Of a stretch of 64,000 bases of DNA, positions 11,300-21,827 are shown piece after piece. How positions within the stretch are numbered: the first letter of the stretch is position 1; the number at the start of each line of letters is the position of its first letter. Under the pieces are notes generated by a model. It had not been told where the DNA came from and made no database searches. It saw nothing but the letters and a program-made list of their open reading frames with translations. This DNA comes from Parapristionchus giblindavisi (lineage: Eukaryota > Nematoda > Chromadorea > Rhabditida > Diplogasteridae): the NCBI GenBank assembly GCA_943737045.1, contig CALSFV010000092.1:124001-188000 (forward strand), in the 5' to 3' direction. A program made the translations under genes and the position numbers.

Positions 11300-11662
11300 T
11301 GTTATGTATTGATGTCGGCCCCGATGTCGTGTAGTGTAGTGTGAGTGCACAAGGGTTTACTACTTAGGCTTTATTAGCAGACTAGGGTAATTACAGAATA
11401 ATACAAGACTAGAGAAGGGCACATCTCGTGCGCGAGGATCAAGGGAGAACTGATCTAGACTGATTGGGAATCTAGACATAAGAGTGGGCGGGGCCAGACA
11501 CGAGAGAGCATTAGAGATAAAGGTAGAGTGGCGAGAGAGTGTGCGGATCAGAGAGACTGTAGTCTGATCGCGCACGTGCACGTATTTACATGATGACATA
11601 TTCTAATCAATATGCATAGGAAATAGAGATGATCAATGTACATAGGGAATGGGGTATCTACA
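11300..11662 (-). repeat. LTR (5' in element sense)
   Basis: 363 bp, identical by eye to 8977-9339. It has TG...CA ends. Confidence 0.92.
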
Positions 11663-11913
11663 CGATTTTCATGATGTTATGCTCAAACGTCCATTTCCAC
11701 TTTAGTTTTGATCTTTACTACTACTTGGTATTTCGCCTGGTGATTCGGCGTGGCAGGGTGGTATAATAGTGTGGTGGCAGGATTGGTTCTCTGATATTGA
11801 TATCCTTCGTAGAATAACACTTATTTTGCTTTTCATATCTGATTTAGTGATAATATTACGTTGAATTCGAGAATGGTCTACAGTAGATCAATATTATTGA
11901 TTCACTTTTTGAG

Positions 11914-11984
11914 GTCCACTGGAGAGTGATTCGTTCGACGTAGATGAGATGGGCACACTAGAGAGGAGTCTGTGGGAGATCAAG
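11914..11984 (+). pseudogene. NOC4-like exon B with an in-frame 15-nt deletion
   Basis: 71 nt, open, ending SLWEIK at AAG/GTTATT. The five codons DLRKT are missing compared with the other copies. Confidence 0.65.
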
Positions 11985-12457
11985 GTTATTATTTTTATGG
12001 ATTTGTTTAACTATTGATTTATTTCGTGGAAAATGAGACTTGTCACCACACTTTCCGAGATCTATATGACATATAACGGGTCTTATTTTGTGTTGGGATA
12101 GGCTAACCTCGTTGACTGGACCTAGTGATTCGACCATTTTTCGTTCGGATCCCCCCTGTAGAATTGAGCCTTCCATGTGTATTACTGCTATAGTAGATCA
12201 GATATGACTGAATCATTGAACATTCAGTTCATTTCTCGATCTCTGTTATCAGTTTACACTGTATTTCATATCCCTTTTGGTCTTTGATCCCCCATACCGT
12301 AAACCTAAAGATCAAGACTAAAGATCAAAGGTCATATTGCGGAATAAGCGAGGAAGACGTGTGTAGTATGGAATAACTGTTGTCAAACAGTTGTTAAAGA
12401 TTATCGATTTTATTAATTTTTGTATATTTTGGTTACGGTACGTTGTTGACGTTACAG

Positions 12458-12547
12458 TATATTGTTGAGGTGATTTCCGATCATGGTCAACTCGTCTCCG
12501 TCCTTCCAGAGTGTCTGTCCAAGCATGCAAATGAGGAGGAGACTAAG
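12458..12547 (+). pseudogene. Exon-like block, unknown gene (segment A)
   Basis: A 30-codon open stretch between TTACAG and AAG/GTTTG, reading YIVEVISDHGQL ... VLPECLSKHA. The B copy at about 44199-44285 keeps most residues (SVLPEYLSKHANKE). The protein-level similarity suggests former coding, but I do not recognise the family. The next block, at 44576-44660 in B, reads VRKVHLRLLLSHTPFTVPE. Confidence 0.4.
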
Positions 12548-12678
12548 GTTTGTTATATGGTATTCAAAAATAACGAAAGGAAAAGAAACAGTGGTGCACG
12601 CTGAAATAGATGCATTTCAATAACTAATCAATATTTCACAGGTCCGTCGATCAGGAAGGTTCATCTCCGTCTTCCATT

Positions 12679-12879
12679 CATAGGTCGAAAGGTATATTAC
12701 AAAGTGCCTGACCGTATTTTGAGCCAAAATTTCACAAAAATCCAAAAACCTTGACCGCATTTTGAGCCAAAATTTCCCAAAAATCGAAACACGTGACCGC
12801 ATTTTGAGCCCAATTTGCCTAAAATCGAAAAAGTCCTGACCGCATTTTAAAATCCGATAATCTAGCTATTCGACTTATG
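12679..12879. mobile_element. MITE with internal minisatellite, CATAGGTCGAA family
   Basis: The ends are CATAGGTCGAAA and TTCGACTTATG. Inside are about four units of roughly 38 bp with the core CCTGACCGCATTTTGAGCC. The empty site in B reads CTTCTATTGTC at 44606. The 8-bp flanks here, CTTCCATT and ATTCTATT, are diverged copies of that site. Confidence 0.8.
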
Positions 12880-13029
12880 ATTCTATTGTCACACACATCG
12901 TTCGCTGTGCTGAACACCTACAATGAAGTAGTACGGTAAGGAGCGATTATTTGTCATAGTGAACTGATTTTATTCTACGCAACGTATGCAGGTGATGATT
13001 TATGGTTGTATGGTTGTTTGGAAGTTGAT

Positions 13030-13110
13030 TGCGGCATCTAAATCTACAGTAATCTTATGGATTGGCGAGATGTCGTCTACCGTATCCCAGCTTCGGCTCA
13101 TCTACAGTAT
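13030..13110 (+). pseudogene. Exon-like block, unknown gene (segment A)
   Basis: The frame reads GCLEVDCGI, a stop, then IYSNLMDWRDVVYRIP. In B and C (44720-44815 and 48106-48201) the same frame is open: FWLSGCLEVDCGIQIYSN and IDWQDVVYRIP. The acceptor TATGCAG of A has become TTTGCCG in B and C. Each copy has lost something different. Not recognised. Confidence 0.4.
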
Positions 13111-13969
13111 CAACTCTGCCCACTTTTATGCTCTCTAACACCTTTGTTCTCCAGTTTTCCGCCCTTGAACATCTCTAATCATATGAGATATGCACCCCAG
13201 ACTATTTTACCGTATACCCGTACGACGTACAGGCAGCGTTTCCCAATCACCGTACACCACAATATTCTGTATACATTCTCTAATCGCTACCCCATGTATT
13301 CTCCCAATATAATGCTTTTTTTTCACACTTTTTCCACTATCAAATTTGTACATTGAGTTGTGTTTGTTATAAACATTTATTTCATTTGTTTGATGTAAAG
13401 TTCTAGAATAATTTTTAAAAAAGATTTCTCGGCCGTTGTCTCAAGATACCAGAAGTCGGCTGATAGCCTCTTTTAAAGATTGGAAACTCGATATTAGCGA
13501 GATTCCCAAGCTTTAAAAGTTCCCGGATACTTGAAATTTGATTAAACTCACTTTTGGTCGTGTCCAGGGCTATAGACTGTTCTTTATGCAGTATTCATTG
13601 TTGTTTTCTTATTTATCATACATCAGAGATGTGACATTTGAAACGAAAATTGAATAAACAATTGTCACTTTTGAAAAAAAACGTGTTTGACCCGATAGGT
13701 TAGGATGTAATAAAGAGCCAAATCTGTTCGAGAAATCACCACGACTGGGAGATTTTAGAGACATAAGAAATTATCCCATCGTCAACGGCTCATATCAACA
13801 CAAACCACAGTAACTTTCGCAATACACTACTTTCAACCCATTTCTCACAGAAAAAATCAAATTGAAGTCGAAATTTTCGTGTGATGGAAGTAAACATCTT
13901 TGTCCTTTCTGAACAGATGCACTGATTTTTCAAAACTTAAAGTTTAATTGCAATGCGTCGGTCACTTTT

Positions 13970-14050
13970 ACTTTCAGGATCCGTTTACTCCATTAAAAGA
14001 TTCTGAAAGGGCTAAGGTTGATGGAGGGATTGTTTTCAAAAATTGCAATG
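13970..14050 (+). pseudogene. Exon-like block after CTTTCAG
   Basis: The frame DPFTPLKDSERAKVDGGI follows a good acceptor. B has KSFTPLNDFESAKVDGRM. Family unknown. Confidence 0.3.
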
Positions 14051-15050
14051 TTAAACTACCAATGGATATTTTCAATCGATATTTAAAAATGTTGTGTAGA
14101 AAACAAAATAAATTTTTTAATCAATTTTAAGAATTTAGAATATTTTCAGGAAGAAAATCGATGATATTTTTCATACTGTATGGAAGGTTGCAAATTTAGC
14201 GACTATCGGACTATTTTAATTTCGAATTTCATTTTTTTTTCTTCTGTTTCAGTGTTTGCTGTGGATCATTTAGTTGTTGTCATGTCATATTTTGTTTTTA
14301 TCGCTTTTTCGCATGCTCCTATCAGAATACCAGATGTTTTATACATTATTACTCTACTTTTGTTCACCATGCTGCAGCAATCATAATGATCACCATGATT
14401 GCTGCAGCAATGTTAATCTGTATCCTATCCTTCCTTCTTCCATTTCGACTGAATTAAGCACGTAACTAAGCACGTACCTAGAAGATATGTTTTTCGTAAT
14501 GGTCGGAAATTCCGCGAGTGAGCAATTTCATTTTATCTACTGCAACTCAATCAAACAGTGAAACGTATTTTGAATGAGCTGCTTTTTGTGTTTCGTTGTG
14601 TTAGGAGACGCTACGAAACACAACCTTGCGTTGTGAGATTTTAAGAGTGAAAAGTTTGGAGACTGTAAAGATTGAAACGGAGGAGCAGAAATGTGGAACG
14701 ATGGTGCTTGTAGATAATATACAGAAGCATTAATTTATGTCCTTCATTCTTCCGCTTTGGCTTTTCCCCATTCTCTTTATTTCACTGTCTTTCTGCTCCC
14801 CGTTCTCATTATCCCTTAAAATTCATGTTTGATTATTTGATATTTGAACACTTGTTATGACTTGAACTGGTCTGTATTTTGAACTATACCTGTCAAGTGT
14901 TTGAATCCATGCATGGAATTGCCGAAGCATTCCTGATTTAACTTGTATCCGTGTTCGTGCATGGATTAAAACACATCAGACTGGCAATGTCTGGATCAAT
15001 AAATCAATCAATAAAACTGAATGAGTTAATCAAGCTATGGTTGTCATTAC

Positions 15051-15190
15051 AGCTTCGTTAAGTGGACAGCTCCCATCATCATCATCATCTTCCTCATTCA
15101 AATAGACATCAAATAAGTATTGCAAGGAGGGAAAGTGAAACCAATCGACGACAGGTTTGCATTCATCTTTGTATTGATAGTCGTCTGGAT
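15051..15190 (-). pseudogene. Exon-like open block, minus strand, unknown gene
   Basis: A 140-nt open frame between an ATTAG acceptor and a GCT/GTAATG donor, both on the minus strand. It reads DDYQYKDECKPVVDW, then FHFPSLQYLFDVYLNEED with a run of Asp. The B and C copies (about 46588-46740, 49974-50126) have the same frame but with TGA replacing the Trp codon and further stops. Segment A therefore keeps the less decayed version. I do not recognise the family. Confidence 0.45.
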
Positions 15191-15727
15191 CTAATTAGAG
15201 TTAAAGTAATGAAAGAATGGTTTTAAAGTAGGTTGTGTTAGAAAAGAAACTATGTAAAGACTGACTATCTAGAGATAAAAAACGATCCAGTGTTTCGGCC
15301 CTGGTCCTAGACACTGGACCGGCCCGTGTGGGGTGGGCCTCATCAGTAGGATGACCCACACAGGACAGTTATCAATAATACGATTTTTCAAAAGAAAGAA
15401 GAAGAATTTAATAAGGTTAAAGAGTGAACGATTAAAAATTGATTGAGATTTATTTATTTTTTTAAAGTATTGACTATCATTTCTCTTTCCTCTTCTTATT
15501 TTGCTCATAAATCAAATAAATATGATTCCGTCCAGAAGTCTGCGATTATTCCGACTTCCGTTGTTAGAATATGCAAATGAGCACGCTCAAGCCATGTTTC
15601 TCTTTGCGATTATATTATGATTGATTGTGAAAAGCAAAAGGCTGAATGGGATTATTTATTTTGTAAGAAACTTCTGGGACCTGTCAATCGTTAATCATTG
15701 ATCTCTCACGTGTAGATCCACGATCAA

Positions 15728-15847
15728 ATCCAGGTATGGACGTGTGTGGCGGAGTATTCCTTGAGGGTGACACGCTGCGGTTTCGGCGTCAACTTCTCCA
15801 ACGCGTCCTGCTACAAGCGCTGCAATAGCCTCGTCAAGTTTGTGATC
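15728..15847 (-). pseudogene. Exon-like block, minus strand, conserved between A and B
   Basis: A frames DHKLDEAIAALVAG ... GILRHTRPYLD. B frames DHKLEEVIAAFAVG ... LFRHLLPYLN. The changes are conservative in this frame, while the opposite-strand frame has a stop in B. This favours a minus-strand coding origin, perhaps the same gene as 15051-15190. No clear splice signals border it. Confidence 0.4.
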
Positions 15848-16077
15848 TTTGTTCTTTGATTATCTAACATTAAAAGTCATTCGCGTGTTGGGTATATTCC
15901 AAGGATATATTGAACGCTGGAATAGCCGTATTTGAGGAACCTATTTTGTAAAATTGTCGTAGGCTGCACTGACTAAAAGTTAGTTGGGAGGCGTCTTGGA
16001 AATGCCGCTCATTTATGACCCGTTTATAAAGGCTAAAGGATTGACACTTCTTCGGTTTCTGGCCACCCCCTCCCACT

Positions 16078-16106
16078 AATTATATAATTAATTTTACAAG
16101 TAAAAC
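16078..16106. repeat. 29-bp target-site duplication (3' side of LINE)
   Basis: Identical to 18239-18267. The single unoccupied form is at 47340-47368 in B and 50726-50754 in C. Confidence 0.95.
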
Positions 16107-18238
16107 TTACTTACTTAGTTACTTAGTAGATCCATCTTCAGCGGGCGGGGCCGCGTGGATCACAATCCCTCCATATTTCTCTATTGCGAGCGCGTGTAGT
16201 CCAGTGTTGATAGGGCGACCGTGGAGCGGAGGATCGGGTTGATCTCCCGGTGCTGTATGGCATCTTCGCGTACTCCTCGATTGAGTCGCTCCATCTGGCG
16301 GGGGGTCGTCCGGGTGGTCGTATGAGGTCGGGTGGGGGGAACCACTGCGTGACACGAGTGGACCATCTGTCATCTTCTCTCCTCAGGACGTGACCTGCCC
16401 AACGGTGTTTCGCTCTCCGTATGTACTCCAGCGGATCGGTTACGAGAGAGATCCGGCGGACGTCCTCGCTCGTAATACTTCTTTGTCGCATCGAGTGGAG
16501 GTTCGTGCTGATTAGAGATCTCTCTAGGGCACGATGGGAGGTCTGGATGAAGGAGGTGACGGTCTTTGTGAGGGGCCACGTCTCGGCGGCGTAACAGAGA
16601 GCGGGGAGCACGTGAGAATCGAAGAGAGATGAGCGAAGTTTGGGATCTTGGAGTTGGCTGGTGATCTCTCGAATGCTGCCGTATGCGGCCCATGCCGCTC
16701 TCTTCCTCCTCAGAAGTTCAGTGTGCAACTGACCGTCTGCTCGGAGTTCGCGTCCGAGGTAGACGTACGAGTCGGTCTCTTCGAGTGGTTCTCCGTTGAG
16801 AGTGATTCCGGGTCCAGGGCACCATGCGTTCTTCATGAGTTGCGTCTTCTTCCTGTTGATCGAGAGGCCGATCTTCTCTCCAGATTCCGCTAGCTCGTTC
16901 AGCATTCTCTGGAGTGCTGTGGTGTCAGTTCCGAGCAGAACGATGTCGTCGGCGAATCGTAGGTGCGATAGCCATTTCCCATTGATCAGCACTCCTTCTT
17001 CACTCCAGTCTAGGTTCTTCATGCAATCTTGGAGAGCGGCAGTGAAGAGCTTGGGCGAGATGGTGTCGCCCTGTCTAACTCCTTTCTCGATGGGAATACG
17101 GACTGGTCGCTCGAAGGGCTTCATCTCCGTGTAGCATCCAGAGTTGAGCGCCTCCAGGCAGTGTACGTAAGAGGGGTCGGCTCCTTGATGGGTCAGGGAG
17201 TTGAGTACAGCAGGAATTTCGACTGAGTCGAAGGCCTTGCAGTAGTCGACGAAGACGAGGGCGAGTGGGAGTCGGTATTCTCGGTGGTGTTGAATGAGGG
17301 CGGAGAGGGTGTGGATGTGGTCCATACAGCCGAATCGTCTCCGGAATCCTGCTTGCTCTACTGGCTGGGCATCGTCCAAAGTCGTCTCCATTCTTGTGAC
17401 CATAACCTTAGTGAAGAGCTTGTAAGGGATGGAGAGAAGGGCGATTGGCCTGTAGTTGTTGAGGTCGCAGCGATCTCCTTTCTTGTGGATGAGGATTGAG
17501 GAGGACGATTTCCACTGTCCTGGGTACTTCTGTGACTGCATATATCGGGTGAACCGCGAGGAAAGTAGGGAATGAAGGAAGCTGCCTCCGTGCCGTAGCA
17601 TTTGGCCCGTAATCTTGTCCGGTCCAGCTGCTCCGTCCTTCTTCGTTCTAGTAATGGCAGTGCGGATTTCGGAAGGAAGGATGGGTAGTGGTTCGTCGGC
17701 TGGTGGGGTGGGGCAACGAGGAATCGGTGTTTCGGAGCGGAAGAGATCTGAGTAGAACTCCTTCACACGCTCCTCAATTCCAGTTCGACTCGTTACTGGT
17801 GCTCCGGATTGGTCGTACACTGCATCCATCGGGGTCCTCGCCTTCGAGAGGCTCTGCTTGGCCTTCTTGATCGACCGTCCCTCTTCTGCAGCCTTCAGAA
17901 GTGTCTTCAGCCGGTACTCCTCAATGTCCTTCTTGACGAATGCCCGGCAGGTTCTCGCAGCCATAATCTTCTCGAAGGGATTGCACTCAGGGTCCCTTAG
18001 ACATCTTCCTCTTTGTTGAATCCAGAAGCGGGATGCTTCGGAGAGGCGTGGAGGAGGTGGTGTTGGCGGGACTTCTGCTGCTCGAGCACATTGCTTCAAC
18101 CCGACACAGAGCAGGGCGTAGTCCTTCGTAGGATCGGGGTCTGTGCTCCAGGGGTAGCTTTTGATGGCTTCCTCGTACGTAGCAGGGTCGATGGTCGGAC
18201 GAGGAAGTTGGCGTCTCGAGTATCTCCAACTCTTCTCA
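16107..18238 (-). mobile_element. RTE-clade LINE, 5'-truncated insertion
   Basis: A 2.13-kb insertion with a perfect 29-bp target duplication. Its 3' end has only about 30 bases after the stop codon and finishes in TAAG repeats, as RTE-type elements do. The 5' end is cut inside the reading frame, removing the endonuclease domain, so this copy cannot move by itself. Base composition is GC-richer than the surroundings. The paralogous segments B and C lack it. Confidence 0.93.
16138..18238 (-). CDS. LINE reverse transcriptase, N-terminally truncated
   Basis: About 700 codons are open from the insertion junction to the stop; no authentic start remains. The reverse transcriptase domain occupies the middle: DKITGQMLRHG, the fingers motif NYRPIALLSIPYKLFTKV, GFRRRFG, LVFVDYCKAFDSV, GVRQGDTISPKLF and the catalytic LRFADDIVLLG, followed by the thumb. 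The C-terminal part contains HRWAGHVLRREDDRW and RPPGRPPARWSD, a tail usual in RTE-clade elements of invertebrates. The apurinic endonuclease that precedes the RT in this clade is missing. In a full element the protein would nick target DNA and copy the RNA there. The frame has no internal stop or frameshift, so the insertion is fairly young. Clade placement is from motifs only. Confidence 0.93.
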
Positions 18239-18267
18239 AATTATATAATTAATTTTACAAGTAAAAC
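18239..18267. repeat. 29-bp target-site duplication (5' side of LINE)
   Basis: Exact copy of 16078-16106. Confidence 0.95.
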
Positions 18268-18433
18268 ACGGTACAGAATTAAGAAATAGATAAACTATAG
18301 TTAATTACTTTTCGATTTATCTAAATTTTATCAATATTCAGCCTTATCTATTACTGATACGGAATTGCAATGTTATTATTGATTACTTTTAATTTTCTTC
18401 CTGAGACATATTATTGATTGACCGATTAAATAG

Positions 18434-18515
18434 GTCGCCCTTCCTCACTGGTTCTCTGTACAAGAAGAAAGGTCTCAATCGCCCCGTGGAACTGATCGAT
18501 GAGCGAGAGACACAG
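18434..18515 (+). pseudogene. Exon-like block, unknown gene (segment A)
   Basis: Open between an AATAG acceptor and the donor CACAG/GTATAC, reading SPFLTGSLYKKKGLNRPVEL then IDERETQ. In B (47539-47620) the same frame has a TGA before the end and the donor is GCATAC. Family not recognised. Confidence 0.4.
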
Positions 18516-18929
18516 GTATACGGTAGTTATCGATTAGTTCTATCGATTGGTGAATTCGGTTGTTATCGATTATTTGTATGCAATTCAGAGTGGCTAGAAT
18601 GATTGGTGTGCCGTAGCGAAAGTTGTACTGGACACTGATAAAAAAGTTTAAAGAGTCTTGAAATTTCGATTTTCCCTTAATTTTTGTAAACCTTTTTCCT
18701 TTATTCTGGCCGAAGCCATTATTCGTTGAAATTGAGAGCACTGATTCATTAGAATTGATATTTTGGGACTTCCAACGCCAAGAGAACACTGCGCTGTGAA
18801 CCCTGAATCCACCCTGTGAATTCGTGTTGTCCATTAGTTATGAATCAACCGTTTCTTAGATTAACTGTTCTTGAACTTAGGATCTGGAACTGGAACTTGC
18901 ACAATAACCACAATAATTTAGTTGGTTAA

Positions 18930-18933
18930 AATA

Positions 18934-18987
<54 letters not shown>
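18930..18987 (+). repeat. (AAT)n microsatellite
   Basis: About 19 AAT units. The same tract follows the paralogous sequence in B (48028-48071) and C (51414-51463). Confidence 0.9.
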
Positions 18988-19014
18988 TTTTTTTAAATAA
19001 TATGGTACTTTAAG

Positions 19015-19148
19015 CTCTTACACATCCTCTCCTATCTCGTGGTCTTCCCCAACATGAATATGGAAGGGACTATTAATGGATTGATTGATCTGCTCATCAG
19101 TGCATCTTCACACTTTCTCTGCTCCCTGATCTCGAGGATGAAGGTAGT
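19015..19148 (+). pseudogene. Exon N-like copy
   Basis: A recurrent block ending GAGGATGAAG/GTAGTC. In the best copies it reads ILSYLVSFPNVKMWTGLL, and in another frame LIDLLFSAS and SLCSLISRMK. Other copies: 22428-22535, 26337-26463, 31057-31187, 51488-51609, 59998-60118. It may be an N-terminal helical-repeat exon of the same NOC4-like gene. That is tentative. Confidence 0.45.
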
Positions 19149-19384
19149 CAAACATATTATTGATTGATTGATTAGTTTTGAGAATATAGTCAGTTAGTGA
19201 TAGGTACAGCAATCAATTGTCCAAAAACATGAGAATATGTAGTCTTAAGCATAATCTTTTGACGGTACCATTCTAATTTTGCGGCATGAATGCGAACTTC
19301 CTTGTAATCATAGGACAATATCAGAGAACTTTTGTATGCCTTGATTACACCGATATAATGTTTGTTTATTACTGTAGATACGAT

Positions 19385-19485
19385 GGAGAGTGATCCATTC
19401 GAGAGTGAAGATGAGATGGATATACGAAAGACTGGTTGCTGCCCATTGCGAAGCGAGCGAGATTCATCGATGCTGGACTGTGCAA
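19385..19485 (+). pseudogene. Fusion of NOC4-like exons B and D
   Basis: Begins ESDPFESEDEMDIRKT like exon B. After that it joins directly to the exon D sequence TGGTTGCTGCCCATTGCG, skipping the rest of B and the intron. The join shifts exon D out of its frame. Confidence 0.6.
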
Positions 19486-19873
19486 GGTGATTGCCTGTTT
19501 CGGCCTTTCTAGATCATACATTTTTTTCAACTAACATTTTCAGAAATGTAAACTGATCCGTAATTGTTAGAAACTGATTATCCCCTAAAAAATTGATTTT
19601 TTTCTTTGATTTTTGTTCTCTTTGTCGTCGAAATCTGCAAAAGTGCTTTTGGCGCAGGCAATTTTAAACTCTCCACTCGCATTCTTCATTCATTATGCTG
19701 TGCGGCGAATCACGGTGAAAATGAGTGGTTGAATTACAAAATAGAATGCCCAAAAGAACAGAGAAGTTCCGACTATAGTCCCTGATTATTCGGCGAAGCA
19801 AGAACGTGTAATAGACCGATAATATACTAACAATAATATATATATATATATATTAATCCCATGACTTATCCAG

Positions 19874-20031
19874 TCACTTATCCACATACATCGTCACATC
19901 CTTCATCAAGAAGATGTCTCTCTGTCTGTTGTACTCGCCCTTTGACGTGCAAGAGTCCCTCATGGGCCTGATCAGGAATGGAATCGCGCGCCATCCTACC
20001 GTAACCTTCCTCATCCAGAGAGAGGCTCTAG
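19874..20031 (+). pseudogene. NOC4-like exon A, open copy
   Basis: 158 nt, open throughout, from acceptor ATCCAG to donor CTAG/GTGAGA. It encodes HLSTYIVTSFIKK, then SLCLLYSPFDVQESLMGLI, then RNGIARHPTVTFLIQREA. In NOC4/UTP19 proteins this corresponds to the conserved C-terminal run from the THLPAYLVA-like motif to the NLLKRHP-like helix. It is the only one of five A copies here without a frameshift. The nearest B copy downstream (20241-20319) has a stop, so no working gene follows. Confidence 0.8.
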
Positions 20032-20240
20032 GTGAGAATTCAGGATAATTAATCGATTAAATCTATATTGTATTGATCTTTTACGGGGCCAGAAAATATC
20101 AGAATATGTCTTTAGCATAATCGTTTGGCGGTACCATTCTAATGTGGCCTGAAGGCATATTCCCTTGATAGCTTCGAGTGTTGATCTTTTGTATGCTCGA
20201 TGACACCGGTATAATGCTTGTTTATTACTGTAGATACGAT

Positions 20241-20319
20241 GAAGAGTGATTCGTTCGACGAAGATGAGATGGATCTACGAAAGATGGGAACACTAGAGAA
20301 CAGTCTATAGGAGATCAAG
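20241..20319 (+). pseudogene. NOC4-like exon B copy with a stop
   Basis: The 5' part is replaced by GATACGATGAAGAG. The SLWE motif is destroyed by a TAG. Confidence 0.65.
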
Positions 20320-20570
20320 GTATTGATTTTTATGGATTTGTTTAACTATTGATTGATTTCGTGGGAAATGAGTCTTACTGTCACACTTTCGGAGACCTTT
20401 ATGGCATATAACCGCTCTTATTTTGTGTTGGGATAGGCTCACCTAGTTGGCTAGACCTGGTGAACAATATTTTGAAAATATTTCCGAATGTTCATTAGAA
20501 TACGTTATTTGGCTGAAAAATTTCCTTCCTTTTAAATTCAAAAATGAAATTAGTCATGCATTTCATAATT

Positions 20571-20605
<35 letters not shown>

Positions 20606-20618
20606 TTGTTGATTGCAG

Positions 20619-20775
20619 TCACTTATCCACATACATCGTTGCATCCTTCATCAGAAGATGTCTCTCTGTCTGTTGTACTCGCCCTTTGACGTGCAAGAGT
20701 CCCTCATGGGCCTGATCAGGAATGGAATCGCGCGCCTTCCTACCGTAACCTTCCTCATCCAGAGAGTGGCTCCCG
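20619..20775 (+). pseudogene. NOC4-like exon A, 1-base deletion
   Basis: Good acceptor ATTGCAG and donor CCCG/GTGAG, but one A is missing in the FIKK codons, which shifts the frame. Confidence 0.75.
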
Positions 20776-21011
20776 GTGAGAAATCAGGATAATTAATCGA
20801 TTAAATCTAGATTTTATTGATATTTTACGATATAGTTCATAAATTTGTGTTGGATAATTAGTTACTCAATAAGGTATATAACGATGACTCTTTTGTGCAT
20901 TACACTCTTACAGATTTGTCTGGTTCAGCTCTCTTTTTGTTGCGTGACACCGAATGATTGGGGGGGGGGGTCAAGAGAAAAATTAAATATTGATTTATTG
21001 ATTGATTTCAG

Positions 21012-21080
21012 ACGCTTCAAGCACACTGGTTGCTGCCCATTGCGAAGCGAGCGAGATTCCTTGATGCTGGACTGCACAAG
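21012..21080 (+). pseudogene. NOC4-like exon D, open copy
   Basis: 69 nt between TTTCAG and AAG/GTGATT, reading TLQAHWLLPIAKRARFLDAG. It follows exon B (ending SLWEIK) in phase. NOC4 proteins continue after the SLWE motif with TLQ.H..P.VA.LA, which this resembles. It is a single exon without the rest of the C-terminus. Confidence 0.65.
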
Positions 21081-21377
21081 GTGATTGACCGTTTCGGCTT
21101 TTCTAGATCGTACATTTTTGTTCAACTAACATTTGCAAAATTATAAACTGACCCGTAATTTTTAGAAACTGATTATTCACTAAAATTGAATATTTTTCGC
21201 TTATTGTTCTCTCTGTTGTCGAAATCTGCAAAGGTGCTTTTGGCCCAGGCAATTGTAGTACCTGGTGATTCGACGTAGCATGAGCGTATAATAGATCGAT
21301 GCCTCAACTTTTTTTTCGCTACTAGTCTATCTTGTTCATTTTAGTCAATAAAACGGGTTAAATAATCTTTCTCCCGC

Positions 21378-21497
21378 CATAGGTCGAATAGCTATGTTAT
21401 CGGTTTTCAAAATGCGGTCAGGTTTTTCTTTTTTTGGCAAATTTTGCCTCAAAATGCGGTCAGGCTTGGTACTTTGTAACTTACTTTTCGACCTATG
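21378..21497. mobile_element. MITE with internal minisatellite (2 units)
   Basis: Ends CATAGGTCGAA and TTCGACCTATG; two CAAAATGCGGTCAGG units inside. No clear target duplication. Confidence 0.75.
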
Positions 21498-21727
21498 ATA
21501 GCTCGTTGAAAAATAGTGGAAAACCGAAATCGGCGACTTTCCATCCGTTAAAAAAGTACCCGGAATGTCGAAAATGGAAGCATTGAAGTCATTTTCGCCG
21601 AACCACACTTTCTCGTTTCACACTCTCTCTCGCCGGAGAGTGAAAGAAATTCAGGGAAGAGAAAGAGAGAAAACGATATGTTAATTAAATTACTTTAAAT
21701 TGATCATAATAAAATCAATATTTGCCG

Positions 21728-21827
21728 GCGGGAATCGTCTGGACTACGATGTACACGTGGTACTCCTGGTGTATCGATCTCATCTCATCCTGATCTCGTT
21801 GACTACATCCTGTCTCTTGTACCTATT
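21728..21827 (+). pseudogene. Exon C-like copy, acceptor lost
   Basis: TTTGCAG of other copies is TTTGCCG here. The block ends at CTATT/GTGAGT. Confidence 0.5.

Larger units (their letters stand above)
8977..11662 (-). mobile_element. LTR retrotransposon, internally decayed
   Basis: Two 363-bp LTRs enclose 1960 bp. On the minus strand the element reads LTR, primer-binding site, leader repeats, protease-like remnant, tandem repeats, polypurine tract, LTR. The internal part is far too short for a full gag-pol. Only a fragment of the gag/protease region is recognisable, so the copy must depend on other elements. The LTRs look identical, which implies a recent insertion. The flanking bases (AGAGA and CGATT) do not form a target duplication, and the two flanks belong to different parts of the surrounding repeat. 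This suggests a deletion or recombination after or during insertion. Confidence 0.9.
12170..18950 (+). repeat. Segmental duplication copy A
   Basis: Colinear with B (43918-48071) at clearly lower identity than B has with C. Removing the RTE LINE (16107-18267) and the MITE (12679-12879) leaves about the length of B. Both insertions have matching empty sites in B and C. Confidence 0.85.
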
